From: Lycorma delicatula
Lineage: Eukaryota > Arthropoda > Insecta > Hemiptera > Fulgoridae
NCBI RefSeq assembly: GCF_047948215.1
Contig: NC_134455.1
Coordinates: 71,759,689 to 71,823,688 of the forward strand
DNA length: 64,000 nucleotides
Reading direction: 5' to 3'
In this document: piece by piece, positions 24,304 to 34,984 of the stretch
How positions within the stretch are numbered: the stretch's first letter is position 1
How the letters are laid out: each line of letters begins with the position of its first letter
Notes under the pieces: generated by a model
The model's database searches: none
What the model was told of the DNA's origin: nothing
What the model saw: only the letters and a program-made list of their open reading frames with translations
Translations under genes and position numbers: made by a program

Positions 24304-26768
24304 CCTAACAATACTTTGAAATTATTATATATTTTATATTGGCAGAAAAAGTAAATTACATCTCTTCAAAGCTGATATCCCAAAGTAGTTAATATCTACT
24401 GATAAATACGAAATCGCTGGAGTTTCTCAAATCTCAAGTTCCGTTTCCACAATACAGTTTACATAGATGTACCAAATAAATTTTAATTAGTACCTGTTTC
24501 CCATAAAATAGGATGGTGGGTGGATTTGTTTATTTAATGTATGTGCTAACATTTTTATTTTAGCTGCTATAAGCGCAGAACGGACCACATGGTGCAACGG
24601 GCAGCTGCTGCGCGCAACGCATTGATTCATTCGTACGAACGATTTATACTTCTTTATACGAACGATTTATTTAAAATTATATTTGTGCTTTGCGAATAAA
24701 GAAGGAAAACATTGGGGGTTAGAGCTTTTTAAAAATTCACAACCCTAAACTGCAAAAAATGTTCAGGATTTTGCAGCTTTTTGTTGTAAACGATTTTTTT
24801 TTGTTAGTACGCTAAATTCATGAACGTTATTTAGTTACATTTTCCGGGTGGACTATACGCCCGTCTTTTTCTAGTTTATATAAAAAGTCATAATGCCTGT
24901 GCTAGCATAATATCAATAGCACTGAAAGTTTTTATTAGAATTTTTAAATATGATTATTTTTTATATTATTTTAATCAGATTCACTCTGATGATACATTTT
25001 GTTCTTCACTTCAGTATACTGAAGTGAAAAGAAAGATCCGTATATTTATATTTAAAGATTTTATTATTATCTTTTTTAATAAAAATTTTTATTTTAAAAT
25101 TGTTAAAGCAACATTCTGATATGCTTTAGAATAAATACTTAATGGGAAAAAAATGAAAAAAGTTTTGATGTAACCATATTATTATATAATATAATACCCA
25201 GCGAAATATACTAATAAGAAAAAAATGTAACTTTAAGTTAAAAAAAAATAAAAGAGCTTGTTTCAGCATGCTAACGTATCAACCGACTTACAACTGATAC
25301 AAACTCCGTAGAGAAAGCAAAGAAAGTCAAAGTTAAATGTGACATTATTCTTGCTCTTCAATAACCTCTTTGCACGACGCCTCTCACACTATTATCTCAT
25401 TGTTCTTGCCCTGTGAGAAGTTGGAAAACGACCGTCTAACTAGCAAAGGTCGTTTATATCCAGTTAGAAAAGTTGTTTGGTAAAAATTAGAGTTTGTTTA
25501 ACTTTTAACCCTTTCAAAATATATTTCACTGAAATTCCAATGAATTTCAACAAAATTAATATAAAATAGGGTATGTTTCTTAATAAAGAAAAAATATATT
25601 TCAGCGTTAAAATAATGTAGTACTAACTAAAAACACTTCTAAACTTTAAGATTGAGTTAAGTGGGTGAAAAAACTTTTTATTCTTTTTTTTGTTAGCGTT
25701 TAATTTTTTCCCTAGTTTTATGCGATTCTGTATTATTTCTTATTTTGTGCCTCATTCATTGAAGCTATAATCTCTCTTACAATAATCTCAAATCGTATTT
25801 TATGTTTGTATTCTTGTACTGCTTAACTCACGATTAGTAACTTCCGGTTCTAGAAAAAACCTATTTCAGTAACCTTCACAAAAGACCCACTAGCCTTAAC
25901 TTTATTTTCATGAGATTCTATCATAAAATTTCCACTTGATAAAGATATTTTTATAACCTCTTCTTTTGGTATTTTATCAACTACCCGATTTTCAATTTTT
26001 TTATGTAAACACTTCTATACGTAAGCTTCTCATTTTTTTAGTTTCCCTGTTGAAATATTTTTAAAAGTTTCGTTCTAATTCAGAAAATTGTATTTGCAAC
26101 CATTAGATTTCCTTAGTGTACTAGAGCTACTCAGGCTTGTATAAGTTTGCGTTTTATACACAATGTGATATTTAACTATGGAAACGGCTTTATACCGCAC
26201 ATCTGCTAGGTATTTGGAGGCAGAAAGAAATGGGGTTCTATATAGTTAAATAAAAATCTGCATTGTGGTAGGTTTTTAATGTTTGTCCGCCACTTGGATC
26301 CGCCATATTGAATCAAACTTAATTTTTTTAAGTAGGAAGGTATATGACTTGATTTTGATTTAAAATTTTACAAGAAAAACGACAACGAAACTCTTTTTTC
26401 TGTTAATGGTTTCGTATCGAGTTATAAGCATTCAAAACTGCAATGACGGAAAAATCGTATAACAATAAAACGAGGTAAAACGCATGCATGAACAATACTA
26501 TTGCATTTTACATTCATAATGCATACAATAACAAACTTTAAACAGTGCATTATAATATAGATAATACAAGACAGTATAATATTGATAATAACAAAAAATA
26601 ACTAATAACTAACAACACAACAACAAATTAAGCAGCTATATCATTTGATATTATTTTATGAATCAAAATTAACTTCCACTGTTAATGTTAGCTAATATTT
26701 ATTAGTTTTTGTAAATGAAATAAATCCTGAAAAAAATCAGTTTGTGTCTCGACAACCTCGACATATAT
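24304..26768. other. AT-rich stretch with GC patches and a palindrome
   Basis: No coding sequence was recognised. A GC-richer patch at 24580-24630 (caacgggcagctgctgcgcg) is followed by tacgaacgatttat repeated at about 24636 and 24658. A block at 26270-26330 containing ccgccatattgaatcaaact looks like a dispersed repeat end. The 24-bp palindrome at 25005-25028 is listed separately. Confidence 0.4.
25005..25028. repeat. 24-bp perfect palindrome
   Basis: ttcacttcagta is followed immediately by its reverse complement, with no spacer. No surrounding element was identified. Confidence 0.95.
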
Positions 26769-27003
26769 TAATTAACAAAAATTGTAGAATTAATGCTTCA
26801 TACATACAGATTTTTTATCTAATTTCAAGTTTCTACTTCAAACTATTTCTAAGATATTAAGCTATGTAAGGCCAGAACGGACACACACACACACACACAC
26901 GCACATCTATATGCAATTTTTTGCGGGATTTTCACATTTCATAGTCTTTTGAACCAGAAAAAGAAATATGTAGGGTAGATACGGATTGAACATTTTTGAC
27001 TCG
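26769..27003 (+). repeat. repeat family B, copy 2
   Basis: Direct repeat of 24080-24303, 2.7 kb away, with a (AC)n run at 26881-26900. It is followed at 27010-27190 by sequence like the interior of family A, suggesting that A and B may be parts of one larger element. Confidence 0.8.
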
Positions 27004-27009
27004 ATATAA

Positions 27010-27190
27010 TACTAACTGTTAATAATTATCAATAAATCAATAGATTTAAATTTAAAAAAAGTTGAAAAAATTGTTAAAAAGTTGTGTTATTATTAATAAG
27101 TAAATATTTAAATTAAAAAAATAAAGATGAAGTCTGATTCGAAGCCTTCCCTTGTAAGATACAAATATTTCATTAATTAAAATTTGCACA
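27010..27190 (+). repeat. repeat family A interior fragment
   Basis: gtctgattcgaagccttccc, then ttgtaagatacaaatatttc and attaattaaaatttg match the interior of the family A copies at about 44265-44335 and 61605-61670. Confidence 0.6.
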
Positions 27191-27451
27191 CTAGAAGATC
27201 TGTAGCAAGGAAATGCTTCTGGTGTTTCGGTGGCACAATACTAGTCGCAATGGTTTTAATGTCTCATCGCTCGGACACGAAAAAGTAAAGTAAGTAATTA
27301 AAATTTTATCTGGCTTTTATTAATAAAAATTACGTCGGGGGAAAAATTGTGGTGAGGGTGTCATTGAAATTGTAATAATATCAATGTTTTGAAATTGATT
27401 TATTTTTTAATTTATTTAAACATTTTAGCATTATTTAATTTTTAAATAATA

Positions 27452-27454
27452 AAA

Positions 27455-27487
<33 letters not shown>

Positions 27488-27850
27488 TTTTTATCACAAT
27501 CACCTACACTCCTAAAAAATAAATTTTAGGTAACGTTTTATTAGTTATATGTTTTTCAACGAATTTTATTTTAGTTTATTCTATTTAATATACTAAACCT
27601 AGAAATATCCAAAAAAATTCTGGGAGATGTTTTTTAAGGTTGACGGATGAAATAAAAATTAAAAAAATACTGATTTTTAAATTTGCTTAAACTTTTTTTC
27701 GTTTTATTTAAACATTCATGATAATTTTACATAAAACTTCATCATAAATTATCACAGTTACAAAATATAAATCTTAGGTAACTTTTTCTAACGCATCATT
27801 ATTTTTCCGCTGAATAACAATAAATAACTAATGCCGGAAAAGTATTAAAA
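27452..27850 (+). repeat. repeat family C, 3-prime portion
   Basis: An (AAT)n run at 27456-27484 is followed by cacctacactcctaaaaaat, then ttcgttttatttaaacattc, tgataattttac, ataaaacttcatcataaatt and taacaataaataactaatgc. The same order occurs at 53410-53740, and in part at 59030-59140 and 60600-60710. No coding was recognised. Confidence 0.7.
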
Positions 27851-27894
27851 GTTTATATCAACCAACAATTTATAAAATTTTTACATCTATCTTG

Positions 27895-28848
27895 TGTGCC
27901 AAAATATCTGACCATCTAGAGCGGCATCGGATTATTGCGGAAGAACAGAAGGGTTGTTGAAAAAACAGTAAAAGTTGCAAGGAGCAGTTTAGTGGTGGAC
28001 AGTGTTCTCTCTGCCTTGGCTAAAAAGAGTCGGTGTGATCTATAAACAGCTTATATAGACTTATATAGACTAGGAAAGCCTTTTTCGACTCTATGCCGCA
28101 TTCTTGGCTCGTGGAGGTGCTTGTTTTATATAAGGTTGACCCCCTTCATCGTCCGGTTCCTGCCATGCGCAATGGATAAATGGTGCACCTGTCTTGTGTT
28201 GACCATCCCTAATAAGGAGACCGCGACCATTGGCGAGGTGGTGATTCAGCAAGGCATATTTCAGGGTGATGCTCTTAGTGCGCTCTGGTTTTGTATGGCG
28301 CTGAACCCTCTCTCCAACATCCTGAAATCGGCCAATGAGGGGTTTGCAATTGGCCAATACTCTTATACCCCCCTCATGTACTTGGATGATATAAAATTTC
28401 TTTCTGACCAGGAAGGGTGTCCAGCGGCTTGTTAGGTTGGTCGAGAAATTCAGTGTCGACATACGTATGAGGTTTGGTTTAGACAAGTGTAGAGTTAATG
28501 TCATGAGAAAAGGAGTTTGGTCGCGAACGGATGATTGTAGTGTGTCGTTCATGGATTCCCTTTCGTTGATGACAGCTATGCAGACTGGGGAAATCTACCG
28601 GTATCTTGGCTTCATTCAGGATGTGGGAATCAGCCACGACCAAGCAAAGGAGGCTCTTACATCTGGCCTCAAAGCTTGTGTGCGTGCTATCATGAAGTCG
28701 CAATTGAGCGGGGACAATAAAGTGAAGAGCATCAATACCTGCGCTGTAACGCTGGTTGCCTACAGTTTTGTAATTCTAAGATGGATGAAAACTGAGCTTG
28801 TGACTGGCTTTAAAGGGCTATATAACGCGATATTTCTCTCTTAAAAAA
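27895..28848 (+). pseudogene. non-LTR retrotransposon reverse transcriptase, broken in three frames
   Basis: The plus strand gives successive reverse transcriptase blocks: SDHLERHRIIAEEQKGC (27905-27960), KAFDSMPHSWLVEVLVLYKV (28078-28137, with the motif A aspartate), IVRFLPCAMDKWCT, GIFQGDALSALWF (motif B, 28249-28290), PLMYLDDIKFLSD (motif C, YLDD), then VEKFSVDIRMRFGLDKCRVN and IYRYLGFIQD. Frame changes occur near the C run at 28138-28142 and near 28415. The motifs G-I-F-Q-G-D and YLDD-x-K resemble LINEs outside the R1 and RTE groups; the clade is unresolved. No endonuclease is seen. A 12-bp direct duplication (cttatatagact) lies at about 28048-28070. Confidence 0.85.
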
Positions 28849-29178
28849 TAAATAATAAAGTTACCGGAAGTAACAAAATGTTTTCTCTATGTTGCATTTT
28901 CTAAAAAAACAATAACATTTTTTTTTTTTTGAAAATTGGGTAAAATGCTATTTTTATTTTTAAATCTGATTGTTTTTCATATGTATAGCCAAGATTTTTT
29001 TACAAATAATTCATTAGTTAAAAAAAAAAGTAGTTTTTAATAAAAAATATATTTATATATATTAGTAATTAATAATTATGTTTATAAAATAAATATGTTA
29101 AGGATAACATATTACGTAGCTTAGTAATGAACTTAAATCATTTGATATTTAATGATGACAAAGCAAAAACATCTGAAA

Positions 29179-29218
29179 TGACGTCAATACAGGGAGCTCA
29201 CTTAAACTAATGACGTCA
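29179..29218. promoter_or_regulatory. two CRE-type TGACGTCA palindromes
   Basis: Exact TGACGTCA octamers occur at 29179-29186 and 29211-29218, with centres 32 bp apart. This is the consensus bound by CREB/ATF bZIP dimers. No TATA box, initiator or transcript can be assigned, so function is unproven. Confidence 0.35.
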
Positions 29219-29539
29219 GAGGAACACTAACCTTTACCTTACTTAATGCATTTTTTAGCCAGTAATAATGTGTAAAAAGATCAATCCGTCCTGATTTTTT
29301 TTTTTATGAATAGAAGTACAAAAGAGTATAACTTAATTTAATAGCGTGGTTTATGATTACATATCTAATATTACATGAAAGTTTGGCGGCGAAGGGGTGT
29401 CTGTACGCGCTGCGACATTTTTTTCTATTTTGGAGTATGATTATTATTAATTGAAATTAATTCAAAAAATAACAAAATAATTTTTGAATAATCGAACAGA
29501 ATAAATTTTATTTGTTCAACAACATGGAACTTTTAGTTT

Positions 29540-29594
29540 TTAATTGCTTCACATTGAAATATGAAAATTTCACATTTCAATGTGAAGCAATTAA
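29540..29594. repeat. 55-nt nearly perfect palindrome (hairpin)
   Basis: The arms 29540-29560 and 29574-29594 are 21-bp exact reverse complements. The 13-base centre (29561-29573) is itself palindromic except for one a/c mismatch, so 26 of 27 base pairs can form around a single central base at 29567. Confidence 0.95.
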
Positions 29595-30403
29595 TTTGCA
29601 TCAAATAATATAAACTTATGATAATGTTATTTTAATCAGTAAGTTATAAATCAATATTTTCAATTGTATTTTCTATTTTAACGCTTTAATACCAATATCT
29701 TAGAAGAAATAAAATATATATGAAATTGAATTGCTTAAAACTGTTTCCAAGTGGGATTTCATCATTCTCTCTCTGATCAATGTTTATTTAATTCAGTTCT
29801 TGTTGTCCTTCGACGTTTTCTGTTGTTTTCCTACGGTTTATTCTTCTTATTTTTATTTTCCCAGTATTATTTTCTTTTTCCTATTGTAGGAATTACTTAT
29901 TTCTGTTATTTTTTATCTATATATGGTTATATTTTAAGTTGTCTTGAAGTTGATTGCATGAAAATAAATACATTCAGTACTCTGAATCTATAATCATACA
30001 AGACGTTCCTAATCTTTTCTATTTATTTAATGAACTGATGTGTGTGTGTGTGGTTGTGTGCGAGCGCGTTTTGATTCGAAGTTTGTAATCAACGGTATTT
30101 TGCATTACTAAGAAACAAAAGTTGATACATGTTATAAAAAATACATTGAATGTTGTATTGAATAGACTAACAGTGGCATGAGGAAATGTTCTTTTTACAA
30201 ACGTGGCATTAACGTGATTTTTCTCATCGTTAAAGTTAGTCCTTTTTTATACCTTATCTTGATATTCTCAGTAAATTTCCTTAAATCTACTTATATTGTT
30301 ATTATCAGTAAATCTACTTAATATATAGTCAAATAATTGGGTTTATTTTGTTAATTTTACCTATATTAGTAAAATGATAAAAAAGAAAATAAATAAATAT
30401 GTA

Positions 30404-30950
30404 CTAGCCGGTAGGGGCTTCGCCCACTAAACCTCCGGGACCCAAATTGAATCAGGCGAGTTCGTGGGCCGATCACGGTCTAGCCAGACGGTTCCGCCCC
30501 CTGAACTGCCACATTCTTTTTTATCCTTATGGTTGTGAGTATAATACTAACAAATGACAATTAAGGCAATCAGACTTTATAGAAACCATAAAATACGAAC
30601 TAAATTACAAAAGACAAAACAGTAGTAACTATGATAACTGAAGTACATTGATCTTTAACTAGTAAAGCTCCTCAACCTAATTTCAATTACCATGGCGACA
30701 GAAATATAATAATGAGTTAATTATTTTTCTTTAATGAATATCTTTAATTCACAACTTTCACCCCAATTGGTGGGTGGGGGGTGGATTTGGGATTCGATAA
30801 ATGGCTTAAAACCTTCCCTTGATAACATGATTCTATCCTGCAAATTTGAAAGGGATCGGTCGATTGGTTCTCGCGTAATGCTGATACAGACACACTTTCG
30901 CATAAAAAGATAATATGACATATATTTATACTAATAAAAATCTCATTTCG
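30404..30950 (+). repeat. dispersed repeat (start actagccggtaggggcttcg)
   Basis: It starts with actagccggtaggggcttcg (30404) and has a GC-rich head to about 30515. It ends around 30835-30910 with tctatcctgcaaatttgaaa, gggatcggtcgattggttct and cagacacactttcgcata. Such heads and tails recur in many arthropod genomes as 3-prime ends of repeats with unclear coding partners. A related head occurs at 59147. No long coding frame was found. Confidence 0.55.
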
Positions 30951-31679
30951 TATGAATAGAAAAATTACAATATAAAAAAAAATAAAGTAAAATAAATCAG
31001 TGTTTTTTTATTATTTTATAAGGCACTTGAAATTTGCAGTACATGAAATTTTCATTTTTCTTTTGTTAATATTTTTTTATATACGTCTGTTTTGATGAGA
31101 TGATTTGCAAATTTTTATTTTTTAAATATATTATTAATATTGTCGATAAATATCGATATCACTTTGGAATATTTTGTATTTAGTGGCGTCATTCATTGTT
31201 TTTATTGTTTTTATCAGAATGTTTTTTTGTTAGTTTATCATAAGAAATTGTATATTTCTTTCTTTTTTTGTTTTTTATAAATTTAAAATTCTTTTTTATT
31301 GCAAGTAATGGTTGTTTTTGCAAATTTTTATGAATTTATATTAATTATTATATTTCCGTTATTGCTGCTGGAACTGCATCTTTAAAAAAAAAAGTATAGC
31401 AATCGGATAAAAGTTTAGGTATCTATCTGTATCAGGGTTTTGACAAATACTGCAGTTTAAAAATAGCCTTACTCCAGAAAAATACAAAAAGTTAAATACA
31501 TTTCCAGAAAATAATATATATTTGTGTATAACTGTATTTGTAATAATACAAAACGGTTCGTTTTTGTATTTTTAATTTTTAAAAAAATTCTTATACTTAT
31601 TGTATAGTAAGTAGTCATAGAAGAAGTTTTAAAAAAAATATATTCTTAAGCGTAAGTAATTTAAAATTCCAAAGATTTA

Positions 31680-32600
31680 CCTTAATCTGATTTAATAATG
31701 AAGAAAAGCTGGAAGAGAAATAAAATTAAAAAATGCAGGATATCAGGCTAGTTTTATAAAATAAATAAAGGCATAAAGGCTAGTAAATCACTGATAGATA
31801 TGAACTGTGTGATTCATGTAGGTGGAAGTGTTCTAAATTTGATATTGATTTGAGAAAAGAGATTTGTTCATTTTTGAGACTGGATTATTGTCTGAAAAAG
31901 GTTTTTTAATTAACCATTTTTCAAACCAACCGAAAAAACCATAAAATACATAGTTGAACAGGAATAAACAGAAATAAGAGTATTATGAATGAGTACGTAC
32001 TTGCAAAACCTTTTCTTTAAAGAATTTATGAATTAGCCATGGCCCTGTAGAAAGGGAATAGCACGAGCAATTGAAGTTACAAAAGAGATATTTATTGGAG
32101 GGAAAAAGGTACTTCTCAACAAGAGACTCATTAGTAATGCAAAGTGTCAAGAATGGAATATTGAAAGCTTTCCGACTGTTCAGGTCCAATAATGCCGAAA
32201 AGCAACTAAGAGGCGCTATGTAGATGTTTGTTAATTTATCAATTAAAATAGTGTATCAGTTTTATGTAGAAGAGGCAAAATAAAGAGCGAAAACTTAAAA
32301 AATGAATGAATCAGTTATCTAAGAAATTGCGTACAGATGTTGGTGAAAATTACAATCTTTTATTTTTGCAGCCCAAGAAAGATCAGTGCATAATTTGTAA
32401 AAATCATGAAAATTCACTGATGAACGTATGAAGCTCAATTACAAAGAAAAAATGATGCTATAGAGCAAAAGAAGAAGATAAAATGTGTGCAGTAAACGAC
32501 AATAGTTTTATAAGTGTTACATTTGATCTGCAGAGTGTTTTGCTGCTACCTATCTCTGAAGCTTCACAAACTAAGAGCTTAGATTCAAAATGGGCGCTAT
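31680..32600 (+). pseudogene. transposase-like arthropod repeat protein, relic copy 1
   Basis: Plus-strand fragments in several frames follow the order of a protein family I know from many insect genomes as uncharacterised, repetitive genes. There is an N-terminal SWKRNKIKKCRISG, a Cys patch (about 31805-31850), then IESFPTVQVQ-stop-CRKATKRRYVD (the usual ESHYCR... block), PKKDQCIICKNHENS-like zinc ligands spread over two frames (32370-32420), and KCAVNDNSFISVTFDLQSVL (32490-32540), which is the block leading to a catalytic-looking aspartate. Stops and frameshifts are dense. I cannot name the superfamily with certainty; a DNA-transposon origin is inferred from copy number and layout. It lies about 350 bp upstream of a second relic. 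Confidence 0.6.
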
Positions 32601-32805
32601 ATCCATTTTTTTTTAATTTGCGGGATAATAGTAAATTACTCTTCTAAGGTCGATACATGAAGTCGTGCTACGTTTGGTGCAAAACAAGTTATAATTTTCT
32701 TGTTCTACTTCATTCAATGCAGACAATTCCTGTAAAACAAGTTAAATCAAAAAATCTGTTTGGTTTAAATCAAGTTACATCTTCTTTCTCTTGGTACAGC
32801 GTCTA

Positions 32806-32815
32806 GCGCATGCGC
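32806..32815. promoter_or_regulatory. NRF-1/ewg-type GCGCATGCGC site
   Basis: A perfect GCGCATGCGC palindrome sits in a CpG-rich patch (32795-32830) 130 bp upstream of the first ATG of relic copy 2. This motif is bound by NRF-1 in vertebrates and its fly homologue erect wing. It may be the element's own promoter. Confidence 0.4.
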
Positions 32816-32944
32816 AATCCGCCGCGACTAGCATCTAGGTTATGTATGAACGGCAACTAACCTGAAGTTGTGAGTTTAATTTACAATTTCTGAGTGCCAA
32901 GTGATATTTTATTTATTTGTGCTTGTTGTTATTTTGTGTCTATT

Positions 32945-33786
32945 ATGGAAGATAGCTCAACAGTTTAGCAAAATAATAAAGGTTCAAGAAAACGAAGTAG
33001 AAATGAAATTGATCGTGACAGACGTAAACAAGCAAGGTACATGATCCTGATCCTTTATTAAACTTCTTGCAGTGGAAAATTCGTTATAAGCATGATAAGC
33101 CCGTTGAAGGTTCCGTTTTCCAGTGTTTTAATGTTGTTGAAAATTATGTAATTTCTTTTAGAAACCGATTATTCATAAACAGATGTAAAGTAGATCAGAA
33201 TAATTTTATCTTGCTAAATACGAAAATAGGCTCCATTCAGACATAGAACTTTTAACGGTTCTAAAATAAATAGAAATTAGTCCGTTGAGTTTTACTTCAG
33301 TACCCAAAAAGGAAAGAAACTTTGTGCATGTCGTCAGCTTTTTTGTAGATGTAGTGAAACCCATTGGAAAAACCAGAATTACTGGTATTCTAAAGCGTTT
33401 TTTTGCAACAGGCCAACCAGCTAACGAAACTAGGGGAGATGATAGCCAGAGAAAGCCACTTTGGCCACAATAACAACGTACAAATTTATCTAACATAAAA
33501 ACTAAAAATAATATTCGCTATTTTCATAAGCTGTTTAATGGTTTTGTACAAGTTTTCTAAGTTTTATGGAATATTTAATTCGGAGTTTAATATAGGATTT
33601 AATAACCCTAGAGTGGGTGTTTTTACATGTCAATTTCTTTGTAACCAAATTATAAATGCAAGAGCACAGGAAGCTGACAGATTTAAAACCGACCTTTATC
33701 TACACAAAAGAGGAAGCAAAATATTTTATAAAATCATTAGATTGATACTGATCATTAGATCAGTAGTATCATTATTTTACATGTCC
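32945..33786 (+). pseudogene. transposase-like arthropod repeat protein, relic copy 2
   Basis: ATG at 32945 opens MEDSSTV, a stop, then NNKGSRKRSRNEIDRDRRKQ, a basic N-terminus like that of the family. A frame change gives DPDPLLNFLQWKIRYKHD. At 33297-33473 comes SVPKKERNFVHVVSFF, then GKTRITGILKRFFATGQ and ETRGDDSQRK (usual pattern: GGDRR). ESHFGH-like residues follow in the next frame (33442-33460). 33540-33740 carries FNSEFNIGFNNPRVGVF and LYLHKRGSKIFYKII (usual pattern: NxGFGxPRxDVC, then VHKxxAKxFY). The order agrees with copy 1 but the retained part differs. Frames are broken at several points, so it is inactive. Confidence 0.62.
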
Positions 33787-33789
33787 TGA

Positions 33790-34256
33790 AATTAATTCAA
33801 GAATTACATTTCAGGAATTCCATTAGATTTAAGGAAATTTTAGATTTTAATTATCTTTTGTCATCTAGTTATGACAAAGAAAAGTTATACCTTTTTGAAA
33901 TATTTTAATTTAACTCCTTATGTCATTTATTTTTATTAGTTTTTCAAATTTTGATGAGTTACATATTATTTTCTATTTCATTTATTTGAAAAATCTACGT
34001 TATGGTGTAAATTCTAAACTAACAGATAGCAACTAACAAAAATTATTCATGACAATGTGCTATAAAATCATTTATAATATTATCAAATTTTAATATACAA
34101 TGACTAGTATTGTTACTATTTATTGTACTTTGTTATTCACTTTTATGCTCAACTATTTCTATTTTATTTACAATATATAGCCGAATATCTAATTACAACT
34201 TGTTTATTATAAAAAAAACTGTTCATTAAAAATTAATGAAAAATACCTTGTTACAG
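33790..34256. other. AT-rich spacer (possible intron)
   Basis: No element was recognised. Its 3-prime end, ttgttacag at 34248-34256, fits a splice acceptor for the candidate exon that follows. Confidence 0.4.
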
Positions 34257-34320
34257 GAACCGCTTTGTTCACTGCTGTTGGTATTGATTCTCTTTGTTTC
34301 TGGAGACGCTGTAAATCCGG
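34257..34320 (+). CDS. candidate internal exon encoding a signal-peptide-like segment
   Basis: This is a 64-base segment of balanced composition between AT-rich flanks. It is preceded by an acceptor-like ttgttacag and followed directly by a donor-like gtaaat. In frame 1 it reads EPLCSLLLVLILFVSGDAVN plus P and a split codon. That is a leucine-rich hydrophobic core, then small residues (VSG-DA), as in a secretory signal peptide with a possible cleavage site after SG. Another frame is also open (TALFTAVGIDSLCFWRRCKS). It has no methionine, so the start codon would be in an upstream exon. No neighbouring exon was recognised within several kb. If real, it is the only host coding segment I can support here, perhaps within a gene whose introns hold the surrounding repeats. 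Confidence 0.35.
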
Positions 34321-34984
34321 GTAAATATTTACTTTTAATCATAGTTTTTTTTTTACCATTTATGTTGTTTTTTATAAATTTAAATTATTCATGAAATTAT
34401 TTTTTTATATATTTATACATTACTTTAGTAATAATTTCCTAGATATATAGTCTTATATTTAAGATAAATTTGGCTAAGAGGTTATGTTCAAGTTAATCAG
34501 TCAACAAGCTTGTATTCTACATAAAAGAATTAATGTTGAATATAGATAAGATTTATAAGCAGGTGATATTAGTTTTTAAATTAATGTAAATTGAACCTGT
34601 GCTTTATGTGATATATAATTGTAAATATTATGATATGTAACTTTCAATAATGTAGTCCTTTAATTGTTTTAATATACATATTAAAAAACTAAAGATTTGT
34701 TAGAAAACATAAATAATCTTTAAACCATATAAAAATTACTCTGTGCATTATTCATATTTAACATGCAGAAAGAGCTATGTTAAATGTTTTATTTTTTTAA
34801 AAATAAAATAACTTGAAGTTCGTTTATAAACTGTTTATACAAAGTAATTAACTTGATGCGCATTTCAAATGTTATAAAATTCTCATTAATAGCTAAAACG
34901 GTATTTTTAAAATTTGTTATAAAATACAAAACAATACAATGAAGAAAAAATTAATGAAAAATTAAAAAACAGATTTATACAATA
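34321..34984. other. AT-rich spacer, nothing recognised
   Basis: No open frame or repeat of note. It may be the start of an intron if the preceding exon is real. Confidence 0.4.

Larger units (their letters stand above)
28849..30400. other. AT-rich stretch with CRE pair and long hairpin
   Basis: No gene was recognised. The 80-codon frame at 29751-29993 is aromatic and hydrophobic, with no family. It contains TGACGTCA twice and a 55-nt palindrome (listed separately), plus a short (GT)n at about 30041-30053. Confidence 0.45.

Noticed and set aside
28091..28552. 153-codon minus-strand open frame
   Set aside because: It lies exactly antisense to the plus-strand reverse transcriptase relic, which has clear motifs; the minus frame has none.
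29751..29993. 80-codon hydrophobic frame
   Set aside because: Composition is that expected from T-rich DNA; no start context, splice site or family.
33206..33496. 96-codon minus-strand frame
   Set aside because: Overlaps the plus-strand relic with recognisable family blocks; no motif of its own.
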